DNA of 64,000 nucleotides, from contig NZ_BIFH01000060.1 in the NCBI RefSeq assembly GCF_003967355.1, positions 1 through 64,000 on the forward strand. Reading direction: 5' to 3'. Positions 44,860 to 53,997 of this stretch are shown piece after piece. The notes under the pieces were generated by a model that searched no databases, was not told the DNA's origin, and worked only from the letters and a program-made list of their open reading frames with translations. Positions within the stretch are counted from its first letter, which is position 1; each line of letters begins with the position of its first letter. Origin of the DNA: Embleya hyalina. Lineage in GTDB: Bacteria > Actinomycetota > Actinomycetes > Streptomycetales > Streptomycetaceae. The position numbers and the translations under genes were made by a program.

Positions 44860-46401
44860 TCAGCTGCCATCGATCAAACGGGTGGCGAGGTTCGGGTCGA
44901 AGGTGCCGGCCGCGACACCTGGGGCGATACCGCACGGGCCATCGGAGTCACCCGGCACCTTGATCCACAGTTCGTACTCGGCCCCGCCGGTCCCCGCCCG
45001 GGACGGTTTGCCGAGCTTGCTGCCGGCCGGGTTGCACCACACACCGTTGGCACGGCCGTTGCCGTTGCGACTGGTGTCGATCAGGTAATTGGCGGTTCGT
45101 GCCCCGCCGTTCGGCAGCGCGGCGCGGACCTTCTCGGCGTAACCGGCCGAGTCCGCCGTGGTCTTGTGGTTCGAGACGTTGACCGCGAATCCGCGCACAT
45201 TGGCCACTCCGGCCCTGGCCAGCCGCGAGGCCATGGCGGTGGGTTCGATCCAACCCGCGTTGCCGCCGTCGAGGTAGACCTTGGCGTTGGGTGCCTTGGC
45301 CTTGAACTGCTCGGTGGCGTAGCGCAACAGGGCGAAGCGAGCATCGCGTCCCTGAGTCGACATGCAGTCGACGTTGGCGACGGCGTCGGGTTCGATCACC
45401 ACGATCGCCGAGCGGTCGCCGACCGCGCCGGCGAAGTCGGAGATCCAACGGCGGTAGGCGTCCGAACCGGCGGCGCCGCCGGCGGACGCGCCGCCGCAGT
45501 CCCGGTCCGGGATGTTGTAAGGCACCAGGATCGGCGTGCTCCGCGTGGCGGCGGCAGCGTCGACGTACGTACGCACCGCCGTGCCGATGTCCCCGCTCCA
45601 GGCGCCGAACCAGCGTCCTCCGGCCTGCGAGGCGATCGCGGTACGAATCTTCGCCGCACGCGGGTCGGAGCCGTGCTCCCGTACCCACGCCGCCGCGTTG
45701 TTCATCGGGTCGGTGTAGAACTTCTCGCCCGGACTCGCCGGAGGGACCTTGATGGCGGGCGAGGACGTCGTCGCGCCGGCCGGCGGGGAAGCGGAGGACG
45801 GTCGGGCAACGGGGGTGTCGGCCGGCTTCGCACCGGGGCGGGAAGAGGCCGAGGGTTTCGCGGGCACTCCGGGGATCGGCGAACCGGTCGGCCGCAGCGA
45901 CACGTTGTCCACGGTCGCCTGGAACCCCTTGGCGCGCCCCCCGAATTGGAAGGTGACCTGGGTCGCGTCGATGCCGGGCATGGCCAGGAAGCGCAGCGTA
46001 TGCCCGGCGGTGTTCTCGGCGAACGTGACGGTTCGGTCCAAGACGGTCCTGTAGGGCGGGAGATGCGACTGGACGGTGATCCGAACCTTGGCGGTCACGG
46101 TCGCCGAGGCGTCGAAGGAAAGCGTGTACACGGCGAGATTCGTCAGATGCAGACCACCTTGCCCGAGCATCGAATCCCAGGGCGCGCTGGTGCGGTCGGG
46201 CACCGTGATTCGCGCCCGCCCCTCCACGGTCTCGGCCGTGGTCGCACCGGTGGTCCACCAATAGTCGGGTTCCGGCTCGAAGGCCCCGTTGGTGACGAGA
46301 TCCTCCTTGCCGGCCGCGGGCGTGGCCTGCCCGACGCCCGCCAGGCCCACGACACAAGTCATCGCCAAGATTGTCGCCGGCATCGTGCGCCGAGCATGCA
46401 T
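44860..46401 (-). CDS. secreted GH6 glycoside hydrolase (cellulase) with N-terminal carbohydrate-binding module
   Basis: The 513-residue protein starts at ATG 46401 four bases after GGAGGACA. A signal peptide (TMPATILAMTCVVGLAGVGQ) precedes a beta-sandwich of CBM4/9 type (about 33-180: DLVTNGAFEPEPDYWWTTG), a Pro/Ser-rich linker, and a GH6 domain (about 225-510). GH6 marks are WFGAWSGD, VPYNIPDRDCGGASAGG, AIVVIEPDAVANVDC, VYLDGGNAGW, FAVNVSNH, NYLIDTSRNGNG, NGVWCNPAGSKLG and LWIKVPGDSDGPCG. It should cleave beta-1,4-glucan with inversion, outside the cell. The order CBM then catalytic domain is common in actinomycete endoglucanases. Confidence 0.93.
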   Translation of the reverse strand: MHARRTMPATILAMTCVVGLAGVGQATPAAGKEDLVTNGAFEPEPDYWWTTGATTAETVEGRARITVPDRTSAPWDSMLGQGGLHLTNLAVYTLSFDASATVTAKVRITVQSHLPPYRTVLDRTVTFAENTAGHTLRFLAMPGIDATQVTFQFGGRAKGFQATVDNVSLRPTGSPIPGVPAKPSASSRPGAKPADTPVARPSSASPPAGATTSSPAIKVPPASPGEKFYTDPMNNAAAWVREHGSDPRAAKIRTAIASQAGGRWFGAWSGDIGTAVRTYVDAAAATRSTPILVPYNIPDRDCGGASAGGAAGSDAYRRWISDFAGAVGDRSAIVVIEPDAVANVDCMSTQGRDARFALLRYATEQFKAKAPNAKVYLDGGNAGWIEPTAMASRLARAGVANVRGFAVNVSNHKTTADSAGYAEKVRAALPNGGARTANYLIDTSRNGNGRANGVWCNPAGSKLGKPSRAGTGGAEYELWIKVPGDSDGPCGIAPGVAAGTFDPNLATRLIDGS

Positions 46402-47079
46402 TGTGTCCTCCGTGAGCCCGAGCGAACGGTTGGCTTGCCGAAAAGCTAGGACCTCGCCCACGGCATCGCTATCCACCGAACGCGAATCGAGGAACCGGTG
46501 CGGGGTCGGGAAGCGGGAATCGACGGGCGGGCGCCTCGCGTTCCGGTTGATGGGGCCCGGGTGGTGTATGCGGTTCGCCGCCGATCGACCGGAGCGTCTG
46601 TCCGACGAACCCCGGTTCGGCACTCCCGCCGGGCGGGTACGGGTGGGCCGAGTTCCTCACCGAAGCCGACTGGCGCGGACCGATCCGCGACGAACATGCC
46701 CTGATGGGCTGCTCGTTCCGGAGCGGCCTGCGCGTTGCGTACCCAACGGGTTTATGGCGTGGTGCTGGGACCATGCCGCCCTTGGTCGTCGCTTGGCGTG
46801 GTTGTGGACGGTGGCCGTTCGGGGCGCCGCTGACGCCGAGCCTGTTCGGGGACCTGTCGGTAGGCGGCTGTGTCGAGGTGGTACCGGCGATCGTGCTGAT
46901 CCGCCCGGCTTCGCCGCTGGTGTCGTTGGTCGGTACCCCAGTGGTGATTCGGCGCGTCCGTGTCGCCGGTCCGGCCGCGCCGGCCGGGAGGCCGCCGGGG
47001 TTCGCCTCGCGGGCGGCAGCACGCCCGGAGTTCGGGGTATGTCGACGGCGCCCCGGGCGTTGCGGGGATGGCGCGGGGT
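46402..47079. other. gene-free stretch
   Basis: No supported gene. The promoter of the GH6 gene lies at the left end. A plus-strand frame at 46704-47093 has Gly/Val-rich composition without motifs and is not called. Confidence 0.4.
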
Positions 47080-47229
47080 TCAGTGGTGGGTGATCCACCA
47101 CACGAGCCGCGTGCCGGCGGCGGTGCCCACGCCGGTGGCCACGCCACGCGCTGCGGTCGCGGTCGCGGTCGCGGTCGCGGTCGCGGTCAGGAAACGTACG
47201 GCCCGAACCAAGCGTGCCCACGCGGTCAT
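47080..47229 (-). CDS. possible 49-residue membrane peptide
   Basis: From ATG 47229 the minus strand gives MTAWARLVRAVRFLTATATA, a TA-dipeptide repeat, and an end TRLVWWITHH. The start is amphipathic or hydrophobic with basic residues and the end has a Trp-Trp-Ile motif, so a small membrane peptide is possible. The TA repeat is encoded by six tandem GCGGTC hexamers and may simply be a simple-sequence expansion. No strong ribosome site is present. Confidence 0.3.
   Translation of the reverse strand: MTAWARLVRAVRFLTATATATATATAARGVATGVGTAAGTRLVWWITHH
47153..47188. repeat. hexanucleotide repeat (GCGGTC)6
   Basis: Six perfect tandem GCGGTC units. On the minus strand they encode alternating Thr-Ala inside the small frame 47080-47229. 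Being a multiple of three, length change would not alter the frame. Confidence 0.9.
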
Positions 47230-47419
47230 CGCGGCGGACGGGCCCGCCGGGTGATCGGGGGCGTCGAGGGCGTCGAGGGCGATGGTGGTCGTGCGTGCCT
47301 CCCGAGGCTTGACGTCTCCGGGTGACAGGTGTCTGCCATGAGCCTCTGGAACACGCTCAAGACATGTCAGCGCCCGATTGCCGCTGTCGCTCTGCGTAAG
47401 GGAGCGGCGGCCTGCAGCG

Positions 47420-48354
47420 CGCCAACGAATCCCTGCCTCTGGAAAGCCGTCGATGTCGCCGTCCAGCGCAGCCCTGAGTTCGCCGGCTTCGCGGCCGGTG
47501 CGGACGTCTTTGACTGCTTCGCCAGGAAATAGGACGTAAGAACGGTTGGAGTCGTCGCCGCTCCGGAAACCGTCACTGTCGTCATCAAGAACGTGTGCGT
47601 TGGCCCATCCCGCTTGATGACCGTGCCGAAGCAGCTTTGCCCGGAGGACTTCCATGGCACCGGCCTTGTTCCGCCCTTGGGTGCGTTCGTTCTGACAAAT
47701 TACGACAATGCCGGTCGGAATGTGTGTGATCCGGACCGCCGAGTCGGGAGGGATACCGAAACAACGGGCGCCCGAGGAACGGGAGACATCGACGCGCAGT
47801 TCGGACGCGTCGAATTCGACGTGATCAGTTTTCTCGGCGACCGGTAGCACCTCGACACTCGCCAAGGAGATCGAGTAGCGGCCCTGGCTGTCGAACGGCG
47901 ACCTGTGCACCAGCCGGTGCGCTGCCTGCCTTGCTCCGTGGAAAGCGAGCCGTACGCGTAAGGCGCCTTCACGACGAAGGTGGTCGACCGGACGCCGACC
48001 GTTTCCGCGTACGAGGTCTCGTATACCTCGGTCGATTGGCCATGGCGCTCCGCCCGGCGCAGATACATGCGCTGGAGCAGCCGCTCCGCGAAGTCGAAGG
48101 CGTCGGTGCCTCCGGCCTCCGCGCGGATGTCGACCAGCGCCTCGCGCTCGTCGTACTCGCCGGAGAGGAGAGTGCGGACTTCCATCTCGTCGAGGGCCTC
48201 GCGGACGGCCGTGAGCTCCGTCTCGGCCTCGACCCGGATGTCCGGGTCGTCCATCTCCTCGGCCGGCTCGAACAGGATCGCCAGGTCGTCGATCCGGCCG
48301 CGCGGGGCCTCCGCCTTGCGGACCTCGGCCCGGAGGCGGGAAAGCTTGCACGTG
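47420..48354 (-). pseudogene. release factor 2 (prfB-like) pseudogene without GGQ
   Basis: The first frame reads [60 protein letters not shown] and [12 protein letters not shown], the RF2 N-terminal domain. After an insertion near 47915 the next frame continues [14 protein letters not shown] (with the SPF stop-recognition tripeptide), [40 protein letters not shown] and YVLFPGEAVKDVRTG. The peptidyl-hydrolysis motif expected as SSGPGGQ reads SSGARCF, so GGQ is lost. Frame break plus loss of GGQ make it a pseudogene; the functional prfB must be elsewhere. It is clearly a second, decayed copy. Confidence 0.85.
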
Positions 48355-48443
48355 ATCTTCTGCGCCGGACTTCTTCAGGGGCAAGTAACCAGGTGCGATG
48401 CCCTCTTCGAACGATCCTGCGGCGATTTACCGATGAAGGAGTG

Positions 48444-48500
48444 AGGGCCTTCCGGATTCGGTAGGATGGTGAAACTCCCACTCGACGACCGGAAGGCCCT
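48444..48500. repeat. perfect 12-bp inverted repeat
   Basis: AGGGCCTTCCGG at 48444-48455 is perfectly complemented at 48489-48500, with a 33-nt spacer. It lies just beyond the 3' end of the secreted-protein gene at 48522-48929 (minus strand), so it may terminate it. It could also be the scar of a small mobile element. Confidence 0.6.
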
Positions 48501-48521
48501 GTTGCCCATTGGGGGTCGGTG

Positions 48522-48929
48522 TCAGGCCTTGGCCTTGACTGCGCTTTCACTCCAAGCCATGGGGCCGCAATCCGAACGGTCGGAAAGCCACCGGCATGCC
48601 CGGAACTGGACGGTCGCGCCCTCGGGGATCTCGCTGCGGCCGATGGCGACCATGGTATTGGCACCGCCCCAGTGAACCATCGTGATGGTGTTGGAATTGT
48701 TGACTCGATACTGGACGGCCACCCCCCAGCCGTCGGCGGCCAGGTCGTGGATGTAGAACACGTCACCGTTGTGCTGGAAATAGACCTTCGCGGCCTTGGC
48801 ACCGGTGTAGGAGTTGTAGCCGTAGTCCGTGGCATTCGTGCCGGCGTTCGCGACACTGGCAGTGGCGACCATGCCCACCGACATCGCCACGGCACCGAGA
48901 CCGACCGTCAGTTTGCGCGCGTGCTTCAT
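48522..48929 (-). CDS. small secreted protein
   Basis: The 135-residue protein starts at ATG 48929 (MKHARKLTVGLGAVAMSVGM), a signal peptide with cleavage after ASVANA. The mature domain is short and beta-rich: KAAKVYFQHNGDVFYIHDLA, DGWGVAVQYRVNNSNTITMV, EGATVQFRACRWLSDRSDCG. Two Cys near the C-terminus probably pair. It resembles small extracellular proteins found in many streptomycetes; function unknown. It is monocistronic, with an inverted repeat downstream. Confidence 0.82.
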   Translation of the reverse strand: MKHARKLTVGLGAVAMSVGMVATASVANAGTNATDYGYNSYTGAKAAKVYFQHNGDVFYIHDLAADGWGVAVQYRVNNSNTITMVHWGGANTMVAIGRSEIPEGATVQFRACRWLSDRSDCGPMAWSESAVKAKA

Positions 48930-49222
48930 CGTGTCCGTCCTCCGCGTACTCGGGAACGGCCCCGACAACAGCGAGCCGTCGTAGCGATATTCGCAGCCTA
49001 CGAACAGCAGGACTATCCGGCGGGTTGCCGGCGAGCCGCGCCATCGGGATAGCGTCGGCGTCGAGTGTGTATTTCCTGACAGCCGACTCACCACGTGTAG
49101 ATATCTCGGGGTCAGAGCGGGTGCGGTCGGGAGAACGCGTTCGCGTCGATCACCTGCCGGTGATCACGCCACCGCCCACCCCGCCGGCGTCCGGTCCGAC
49201 AGCAACGGCAGGTGACCTCGGT

Positions 49223-50521
49223 ATGAGTCGTCCGGGTCCGAAGATTCCGCCGTTGTCGGTGACCGATGCCCAGCGGGCCGTGCTGGAGGGCTGGTTGCGT
49301 CATCGCACGACGGCCCAAGCGTTGGCTCAGCGGTCGCGGATCGTGCTGGAGTGCGCCGAGGGGCACTCGGTCATGGAGGTGTCACGCCGGTTGGGCATTG
49401 CTCCGGACACGGTCCGCACGCGGCGGCGGTTTCCGGAACACGGCCTGGACCGGTTGGGGAACGAGCCGAGGCCGGGTGTCCCACGGAAGATCACCGACGC
49501 GGATGTCGAACCGGTGATCGTCAAGACTCTGGAGGAGACGCCGAAGAACGCGACACACTGGTCGACCAGGTCGATGGCCGCGGCGACCGGGATGTCACAG
49601 TCGACGGTCTCCGGGATCCGGCGGGCCTTCGCGCTCGCGCCACACCGATCCCAGACGTTCAAGTTGTCCACGGATCCGCTGTTCATCGACAAGGTCCGCG
49701 ACGTCGTCGGCCTCTACCTCGACCCGCCGGAGAAGGCCCTGCTCCTCTGCGTTGACGAGAAGTCGCAGATCCAGGCCCTGGACCGGTCCCAGCCGGTCCT
49801 GCCGATGATGCCGGGCGTTCCCGAACGCCGCAGCCACGACTACATCCGCGCCGGTACCACCACGCTCTTCGCCGCTCTGGAGGTCGCGACCGGCAAGGTC
49901 ATCGGCTCACTCCACCGCCGCCACCGCGCCGCCGAGTTCAGGAAGTTCCCGACCAAGCTCGACAAGGAGGTCCCCGCCGGTCTACAGGTCCATCTGATCC
50001 TCGACAACCATGCGACCCACAAGACACCGGACATCAAGAAGTCGCTGCCGGCACACCCGCGGTTCCACCTGCACTTCACACCCACCAGCGCGTCCTGGCT
50101 GAACTTGGTGGAGCGGTGGTTCGCCGAGCTCACCCGCAAGAAGCTCAAGCGCGGAGTCCACCGCTCCGTCCAATCCCTCGAACGAAACATCCGGTCCTGG
50201 CTCACTGCCTGGAACGAACAGCCCCGGCCCTTCGCCTGGACGAAGACCGCCGACGACATCCTCGACAAAGTCGCCGCCTCCTGCCACCGAATCTCTGACT
50301 CAGGTCACTGGCTCCGAGCCCACTGTTCGTTAGTCGACGACACACACCAACCACGGGCCCGCGTGCACGCGGGCCTGCTGCTCCACGTCGAGACGGGTGC
50401 GCGGGGGTGGCGGCAAGGGCCTTCGAGCGGCCACGCCGCAAACGCCTGGCTCGTCGGAACGATCCGCCGTCGGGATCGAAAAAGGGGAGGCGGCGTAGGG
50501 CGACCGTGCAGGATCCGGTGA
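49223..50521 (+). CDS. IS630-family transposase
   Basis: This 432-codon frame starts MSRPGPKIPPLSVTDAQRAV. An N-terminal HTH region (GHSVMEVSRRLGIAPDTVRT) precedes the DDE domain: first Asp in LLLCVDEKSQIQALDRSQP, second in VHLILDNHATHKTPDIKK, and Glu in TPTSASWLNLVERWFAELTR. Family members usually end shortly after FAWTKTADDILDKVAASCHR and ISDSGH; here TGG replaces the expected stop after the His, so the frame runs about 70 extra codons into flanking DNA. The catalytic triad is intact, so activity is possible. Terminal repeats were not defined with confidence. Confidence 0.88.
   Translation: MSRPGPKIPPLSVTDAQRAVLEGWLRHRTTAQALAQRSRIVLECAEGHSVMEVSRRLGIAPDTVRTRRRFPEHGLDRLGNEPRPGVPRKITDADVEPVIVKTLEETPKNATHWSTRSMAAATGMSQSTVSGIRRAFALAPHRSQTFKLSTDPLFIDKVRDVVGLYLDPPEKALLLCVDEKSQIQALDRSQPVLPMMPGVPERRSHDYIRAGTTTLFAALEVATGKVIGSLHRRHRAAEFRKFPTKLDKEVPAGLQVHLILDNHATHKTPDIKKSLPAHPRFHLHFTPTSASWLNLVERWFAELTRKKLKRGVHRSVQSLERNIRSWLTAWNEQPRPFAWTKTADDILDKVAASCHRISDSGHWLRAHCSLVDDTHQPRARVHAGLLLHVETGARGWRQGPSSGHAANAWLVGTIRRRDRKRGGGVGRPCRIR
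50356..50375. terminator. perfect 20-bp palindrome
   Basis: GGCCCGCGTGCACGCGGGCC is fully self-complementary. It lies about 50 bases past the expected end of the IS630 transposase and may be its terminator or a protein-binding site. Confidence 0.5.
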
Positions 50522-50628
50522 TGGCGAACCGTCGCGTGTATGTGGACCTGAACCAGGTCACCGAGGCACACATCCCGGTGACCACGGAGTTCGGCCCCGG
50601 CATCCTGGTCTGGTCCAACTCCGACTGA
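50521..50628 (+). CDS. possible 35-residue peptide
   Basis: The ATG at 50521 overlaps the stop of the extended transposase frame and encodes MANRRVYVDLNQVTEAHIPV followed by TTEFGPGILVWSNSD. Codon composition is good. It may be a small gene or the 3' end of a gene disrupted by the IS insertion. Unknown function. Confidence 0.35.
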   Translation: MANRRVYVDLNQVTEAHIPVTTEFGPGILVWSNSD

Positions 50629-50794
50629 ACTCGCCACCGGAGAAGGAGGAACAGCCCCGATGGGACCGTGTCCCCGGCACGCGACCACCCCGGCGAGGGT
50701 CGGCGCCCGCCGCCGGCATCCGCGGCACGGGTATGTCGGTGTCGTTGGGGGTGATCGTTCGCATGACCGACACCCCGGCGCCGGCCGCCGCACG

Positions 50795-50895
50795 CGATCG
50801 GGCACGACCAGGTCGACATCGAGGGCATCGGCGGTCGTCTCGTCACCCGACTCGTCGACACCGGGGCCGTCGCGGACGTGGTCGACCTGTTGCCG
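50795..50895 (+). pseudogene. NAD-dependent DNA ligase (LigA-like) fragment joined to the ABC ATPase
   Basis: In the same frame as the downstream ATPase the sequence reads [20 protein letters not shown] followed by [10 protein letters not shown]. This matches the LigA segment DIEGLG..LV..LV..G.V.DVADL near the zinc-finger/HhH junction, from memory of the family. Only about 35 residues are present. It runs without a stop into [10 protein letters not shown] of the ABC ATPase, so the two genes were joined by an illegitimate recombination. Confidence 0.55.
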
Positions 50896-51357
50896 CTCCA
50901 GGTCGCCGGGACCCGCTCCGACCCCGCGCACATCGCCGGACTGATCGAACTGGTCGGCCTCGGCGGTTTCGCCGCGGCCCGACCCGCGCACCTGTCCGGC
51001 GGCATGCAGCAGCGTGTCTCGATCGCCCGGGCCCTGGTCTCCGATCCCGACGTCCTGCTGTTGGACGAACCCTTCGGCGCGCTCGACGACATGACGCGGC
51101 GGCGACTGAATCCGGAACTGCAACGCATCTGGACCGAACGCGGGATGACCACGGTGTTGGTCACGCACGGCATCGACGAAGTCGTGCTGCTCGCCGACCG
51201 CATCGTCGTGATGAGCGCGCGTCCCGGGCGCATCAGGGCCACGATCGACGTCGACCCGCCTCGACCGCGTGACGCGCGGACCCAGCGCTCCGCCCGGTTC
51301 CGTGAACTCTGCGATCAGGTGAGCGCTCTGCTCTTTCATGGAGGTGACCCGGAATGA
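50878..51357 (+). pseudogene. ABC transporter ATPase, N-terminally truncated
   Basis: The longest frame with a start (GTG 50878) encodes 159 residues corresponding to the C-terminal part of a nitrate/sulfonate/taurine-type ATPase: [20 protein letters not shown], signature [15 protein letters not shown], Walker [14 protein letters not shown], and switch His in [11 protein letters not shown]. Walker A and roughly the first 100 residues are missing, replaced by a DNA-ligase-like fragment. ATP hydrolysis is therefore not expected. Its TGA overlaps the ATG of the intact permease (ATGA). Confidence 0.85.
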
Positions 51358-52925
51358 CGGTATCGGTGGATGTGCGCCGGATCCTGGTACCGGCGGTGTC
51401 CGGCCTGCTGTGCCTGGGCCTGTGGACGCTGCTCGCGCGGACCGTGGTCGAGGCGGACGCTCTGGTGTCGACCCCGCTCGCCGTGGTCTCCGAAGTGTGG
51501 GACGAGTGGGACTCCATCGGCCCGCACGCGGGAGCCACCGCGCGCGCCGCGATCGTGGGCTTCCTGATCGGCAACGGCCTGGCGATCCTCGCGGGTTCGA
51601 TCGCCGTACTCGTCCCCGGCCTCGAACCCGTCCTGGCCCGGCTCGGGTTGGCCATCTACTGCATGCCGATGACGGCCGTCGCCCCGATCCTGCAGATCGT
51701 CTTCGTCGGCCGTGCGCCGCTGGTGGTCATGACTGCTCTGTTCGTCTTCTTCACGACCTACGTCGCCACCGTGGTCGGGCTGCGCCGAGCCGACGACGCC
51801 GCCCTGGCCGTCGTACACGTGGCGGGCGGGGGGCGCCTGGCACAACTGGTGCGGGTGCGCATCACCTCCGCGCTACCCGGCATCACGGCCGGCCTTGCGG
51901 TCGCCGCGCCCGCCGCGGTCGTGGGCACCATGCTCGGCGAGTACATGGGAAGCAGCACGGGCCTGGGCGTGGCGATGGTGCAGGCCCGGTCCGCCCTGCA
52001 GGTCGAGCGCACCTGGGCACTGGGCGCGACCGCCGCCGCGCTCACCCTGATCGGCTACGTCGGTGTACGCCTTCTGGGGCGACTCGCCACCCCGTGGGCC
52101 CGCGACGGCGCGCACCTGGCCGTCGGTCCGGCACCGGTCACCGTCGCCGGCTCGTGGCGCCGGGTCGCGGCCGCCGCGGGCACGGTCGCGGCGACCGTCG
52201 CGGTCGCGCTCGGCGGCTGGCACCTGTTCGTGCGGGCACTCGGTCTCGACCCCTACTTCGCGAAGACCCCGGCGGACGTGGCACGCCTTTTCACCCAGGG
52301 CCCGGACGTACACACCCACTGGTCCGACCTGGCCGACGCCTTCGAGACCACGGCCGGACACGCCCTCGTCGGTCTCGCCGCCGGTTTCGCCGCAGCCATC
52401 CTCCTGGCCGTCGCCGTCGCGCTGTCGCCCGCGCTCGACCGGCTGCTCGCGCCGTACCTCATCGTCCTCGCCGCCATCCCGATCGCCGCGATGGTCCCCG
52501 TCATCGCCCTGGTGCTGGGCCGCGGCCAGACCTCGGTCGCCGTCGTGGTCGCCCTGCTCACCTTCCTGCCCACCTTCGTCAACGCCTCACTGGGCCTGGA
52601 CGCGGCGCCCAGTCAGGCACGGGAATTGATCCACGTCAACGGCGGCTCCCGCCTCCACGTGCTCGCGCTCGTCCAACTCCGGTACAGCGTGCCGTGGTTG
52701 TTCGCTGCGGCGCGCATCGCCGCCCCCGGCGCGATCGGTGGGGCACTGGTCGCCGAATGGCTCATCACCGGTGACGTCCTGGCCGCGCTGTTGCAACGCA
52801 GCCGCAACATGGGCGACTTCACGGCCATCTGGGCCTACGGCGTCGCGGCAGTCGTCGTGTCACTGCTCGTCTACGCCGTGGTCACCGCATTGGAGACCCT
52901 CGCGTTGCACCCCGAGCAAGCCTGA
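51354..52925 (+). CDS. ABC transporter double permease (nitrate/sulfonate/taurine or thiamine-precursor type)
   Basis: The 523-residue protein contains two tandem BPD_transp_1 domains. The first (about 60-245) has the EAA-type loop [20 protein letters not shown] and [20 protein letters not shown]; the second (about 310-515) has [20 protein letters not shown] and [20 protein letters not shown]. About twelve membrane helices are visible. Fused double permeases form a full channel with two ATPase subunits. With the adjacent ATPase broken and no substrate-binding protein gene nearby, the importer is probably inactive unless another ATPase substitutes. The frame itself is intact. Confidence 0.9.
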   Translation: MTVSVDVRRILVPAVSGLLCLGLWTLLARTVVEADALVSTPLAVVSEVWDEWDSIGPHAGATARAAIVGFLIGNGLAILAGSIAVLVPGLEPVLARLGLAIYCMPMTAVAPILQIVFVGRAPLVVMTALFVFFTTYVATVVGLRRADDAALAVVHVAGGGRLAQLVRVRITSALPGITAGLAVAAPAAVVGTMLGEYMGSSTGLGVAMVQARSALQVERTWALGATAAALTLIGYVGVRLLGRLATPWARDGAHLAVGPAPVTVAGSWRRVAAAAGTVAATVAVALGGWHLFVRALGLDPYFAKTPADVARLFTQGPDVHTHWSDLADAFETTAGHALVGLAAGFAAAILLAVAVALSPALDRLLAPYLIVLAAIPIAAMVPVIALVLGRGQTSVAVVVALLTFLPTFVNASLGLDAAPSQARELIHVNGGSRLHVLALVQLRYSVPWLFAAARIAAPGAIGGALVAEWLITGDVLAALLQRSRNMGDFTAIWAYGVAAVVVSLLVYAVVTALETLALHPEQA

Positions 52926-52939
52926 TGACCGCGACGACT

Positions 52940-53037
52940 CCGACACCACCGGCCGACCGCCACCGCCGGACGTAGTGGTCGTCGGCTCCCCCAACCCCGC
53001 CTTCACCCTCCACACGGTGGCGGTTGCGGGGTGTCGG
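52940..53037. terminator. imperfect inverted repeat between convergent genes
   Basis: CCGACACC (52940-52947) and GACCGCCACC (52955-52964) pair with GGTGGCGGTT (53016-53025) and GGTGTCGG (53030-53037). It lies between the permease (plus) and the carboxypeptidase-like gene (minus), a typical place for a bidirectional terminator. Confidence 0.4.
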
Positions 53038-53184
53038 TCGGTGTCGGGTGCGTCCGAGCGGGACGGGGTCCGGTGTTGCCGACGCGGTCATCGGGCTTCG
53101 TCGAGGCCGCGAACCTCGGGACGTTTCCCGGGTGGGTGAACCGCATGTTTCGTCGTACGACGAGTCGCCGGCGGTCCGGGCCCC

Positions 53185-53997
53185 TTACGAGTCGAGGGCG
53201 CTGGGCAGGCGCGGGGGGCAGCCCCTGGTGTACGAGGCGTTGTACTCGAAGTGCCACACCTCGTTGTCGTACAGTCGGCACCAGCCGTACTCGCTACCCT
53301 TGGCCTGGAGCCAGGCCTGGGCGTCGGCCGGGTAGATGTCCACCGCGACGCCCTGGACGTGCATCGACTTCTCCGGCGGCAGCACCCAGTGCAGCGCCGC
53401 CTCACGGGAGCCGACCTCGGCGATCTTGTCGTCCAGGAGCTTCTGCTGGTGTCTCCAGCCGCGTTTGCCGGAGTTCAGCTTCAGCTTGATGCCCTCGGCC
53501 GCCATCGCCTGGTCGATTCGCTTCCACGCGGCGTAGGCGGCCGGCGTGAGCGCCTTGGGGTTCTTGGGCGAGTCCACGTCGTTGGCCGGCGGCTTCCCCG
53601 CCGCAGGCGCGGTGGAGGCCGTGGGCGTGGGGGCAGGCTCCGCGCCGACCGCCGTATCGGCCCGATCGTTCTTGCCATCATCTCGCAGGAACAGGGTCGC
53701 CCCGATCCCGGCCCCGCCGAGCACCAGTACACCGGCCAGACCCCACACGATCGGCGTGCGCAGGCGGCGCCGGCGCGGTCCCCGACCGTTCGCGCGTCGG
53801 CGTTCGGCGGGCTCGGCCGGGGTCTCCGGCGCGAACGCGGGCCTCAAAGTCGGCGCGGGCGACTGGTCACGCAGGTACCAGTCGGCGGGAATCGGCTTGG
53901 TCGCGGCGGTGAACGGGCCGGGCGCGCCCACCGTTTCGGCTTTGTCGGGCGGGTCGCCTTCGCCGAGCCGCGCATCACTGCCCGTTGCGTCTTCCAC
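53185..53997 (-). CDS. membrane-anchored D-alanyl-D-alanine carboxypeptidase-family protein (VanY-like)
   Basis: The 270-residue protein starts at GTG 53997 after GAGGAGG. A Pro-rich cytoplasmic part precedes one membrane helix (IVWGLAGVLVLGGAGIGATL, about residues 82-101), then a Pro/Thr linker and the peptidase domain (about 150-265). Zinc-site motifs are SMHVQGVAVDIYP (His and Asp) and NEVWHFEY (His). KLNSGKRGWRHQQKLLDDK matches the SGxR region. It should trim D-Ala from muropeptides at the outer membrane face. The HVQGxAVD form is as in actinomycete D-alanyl-D-alanine carboxypeptidases. Monocistronic. Confidence 0.88.
   Translation of the reverse strand: MEDATGSDARLGEGDPPDKAETVGAPGPFTAATKPIPADWYLRDQSPAPTLRPAFAPETPAEPAERRRANGRGPRRRRLRTPIVWGLAGVLVLGGAGIGATLFLRDDGKNDRADTAVGAEPAPTPTASTAPAAGKPPANDVDSPKNPKALTPAAYAAWKRIDQAMAAEGIKLKLNSGKRGWRHQQKLLDDKIAEVGSREAALHWVLPPEKSMHVQGVAVDIYPADAQAWLQAKGSEYGWCRLYDNEVWHFEYNASYTRGCPPRLPSALDS

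Noticed and set aside
49105-50300. Terminal inverted repeats of the IS630 element (GTCAGAG near 49111 and CTCTGAC near 50293)
   Set aside because: Only seven bases match clearly and no target duplication was found, so the element ends are not defined.
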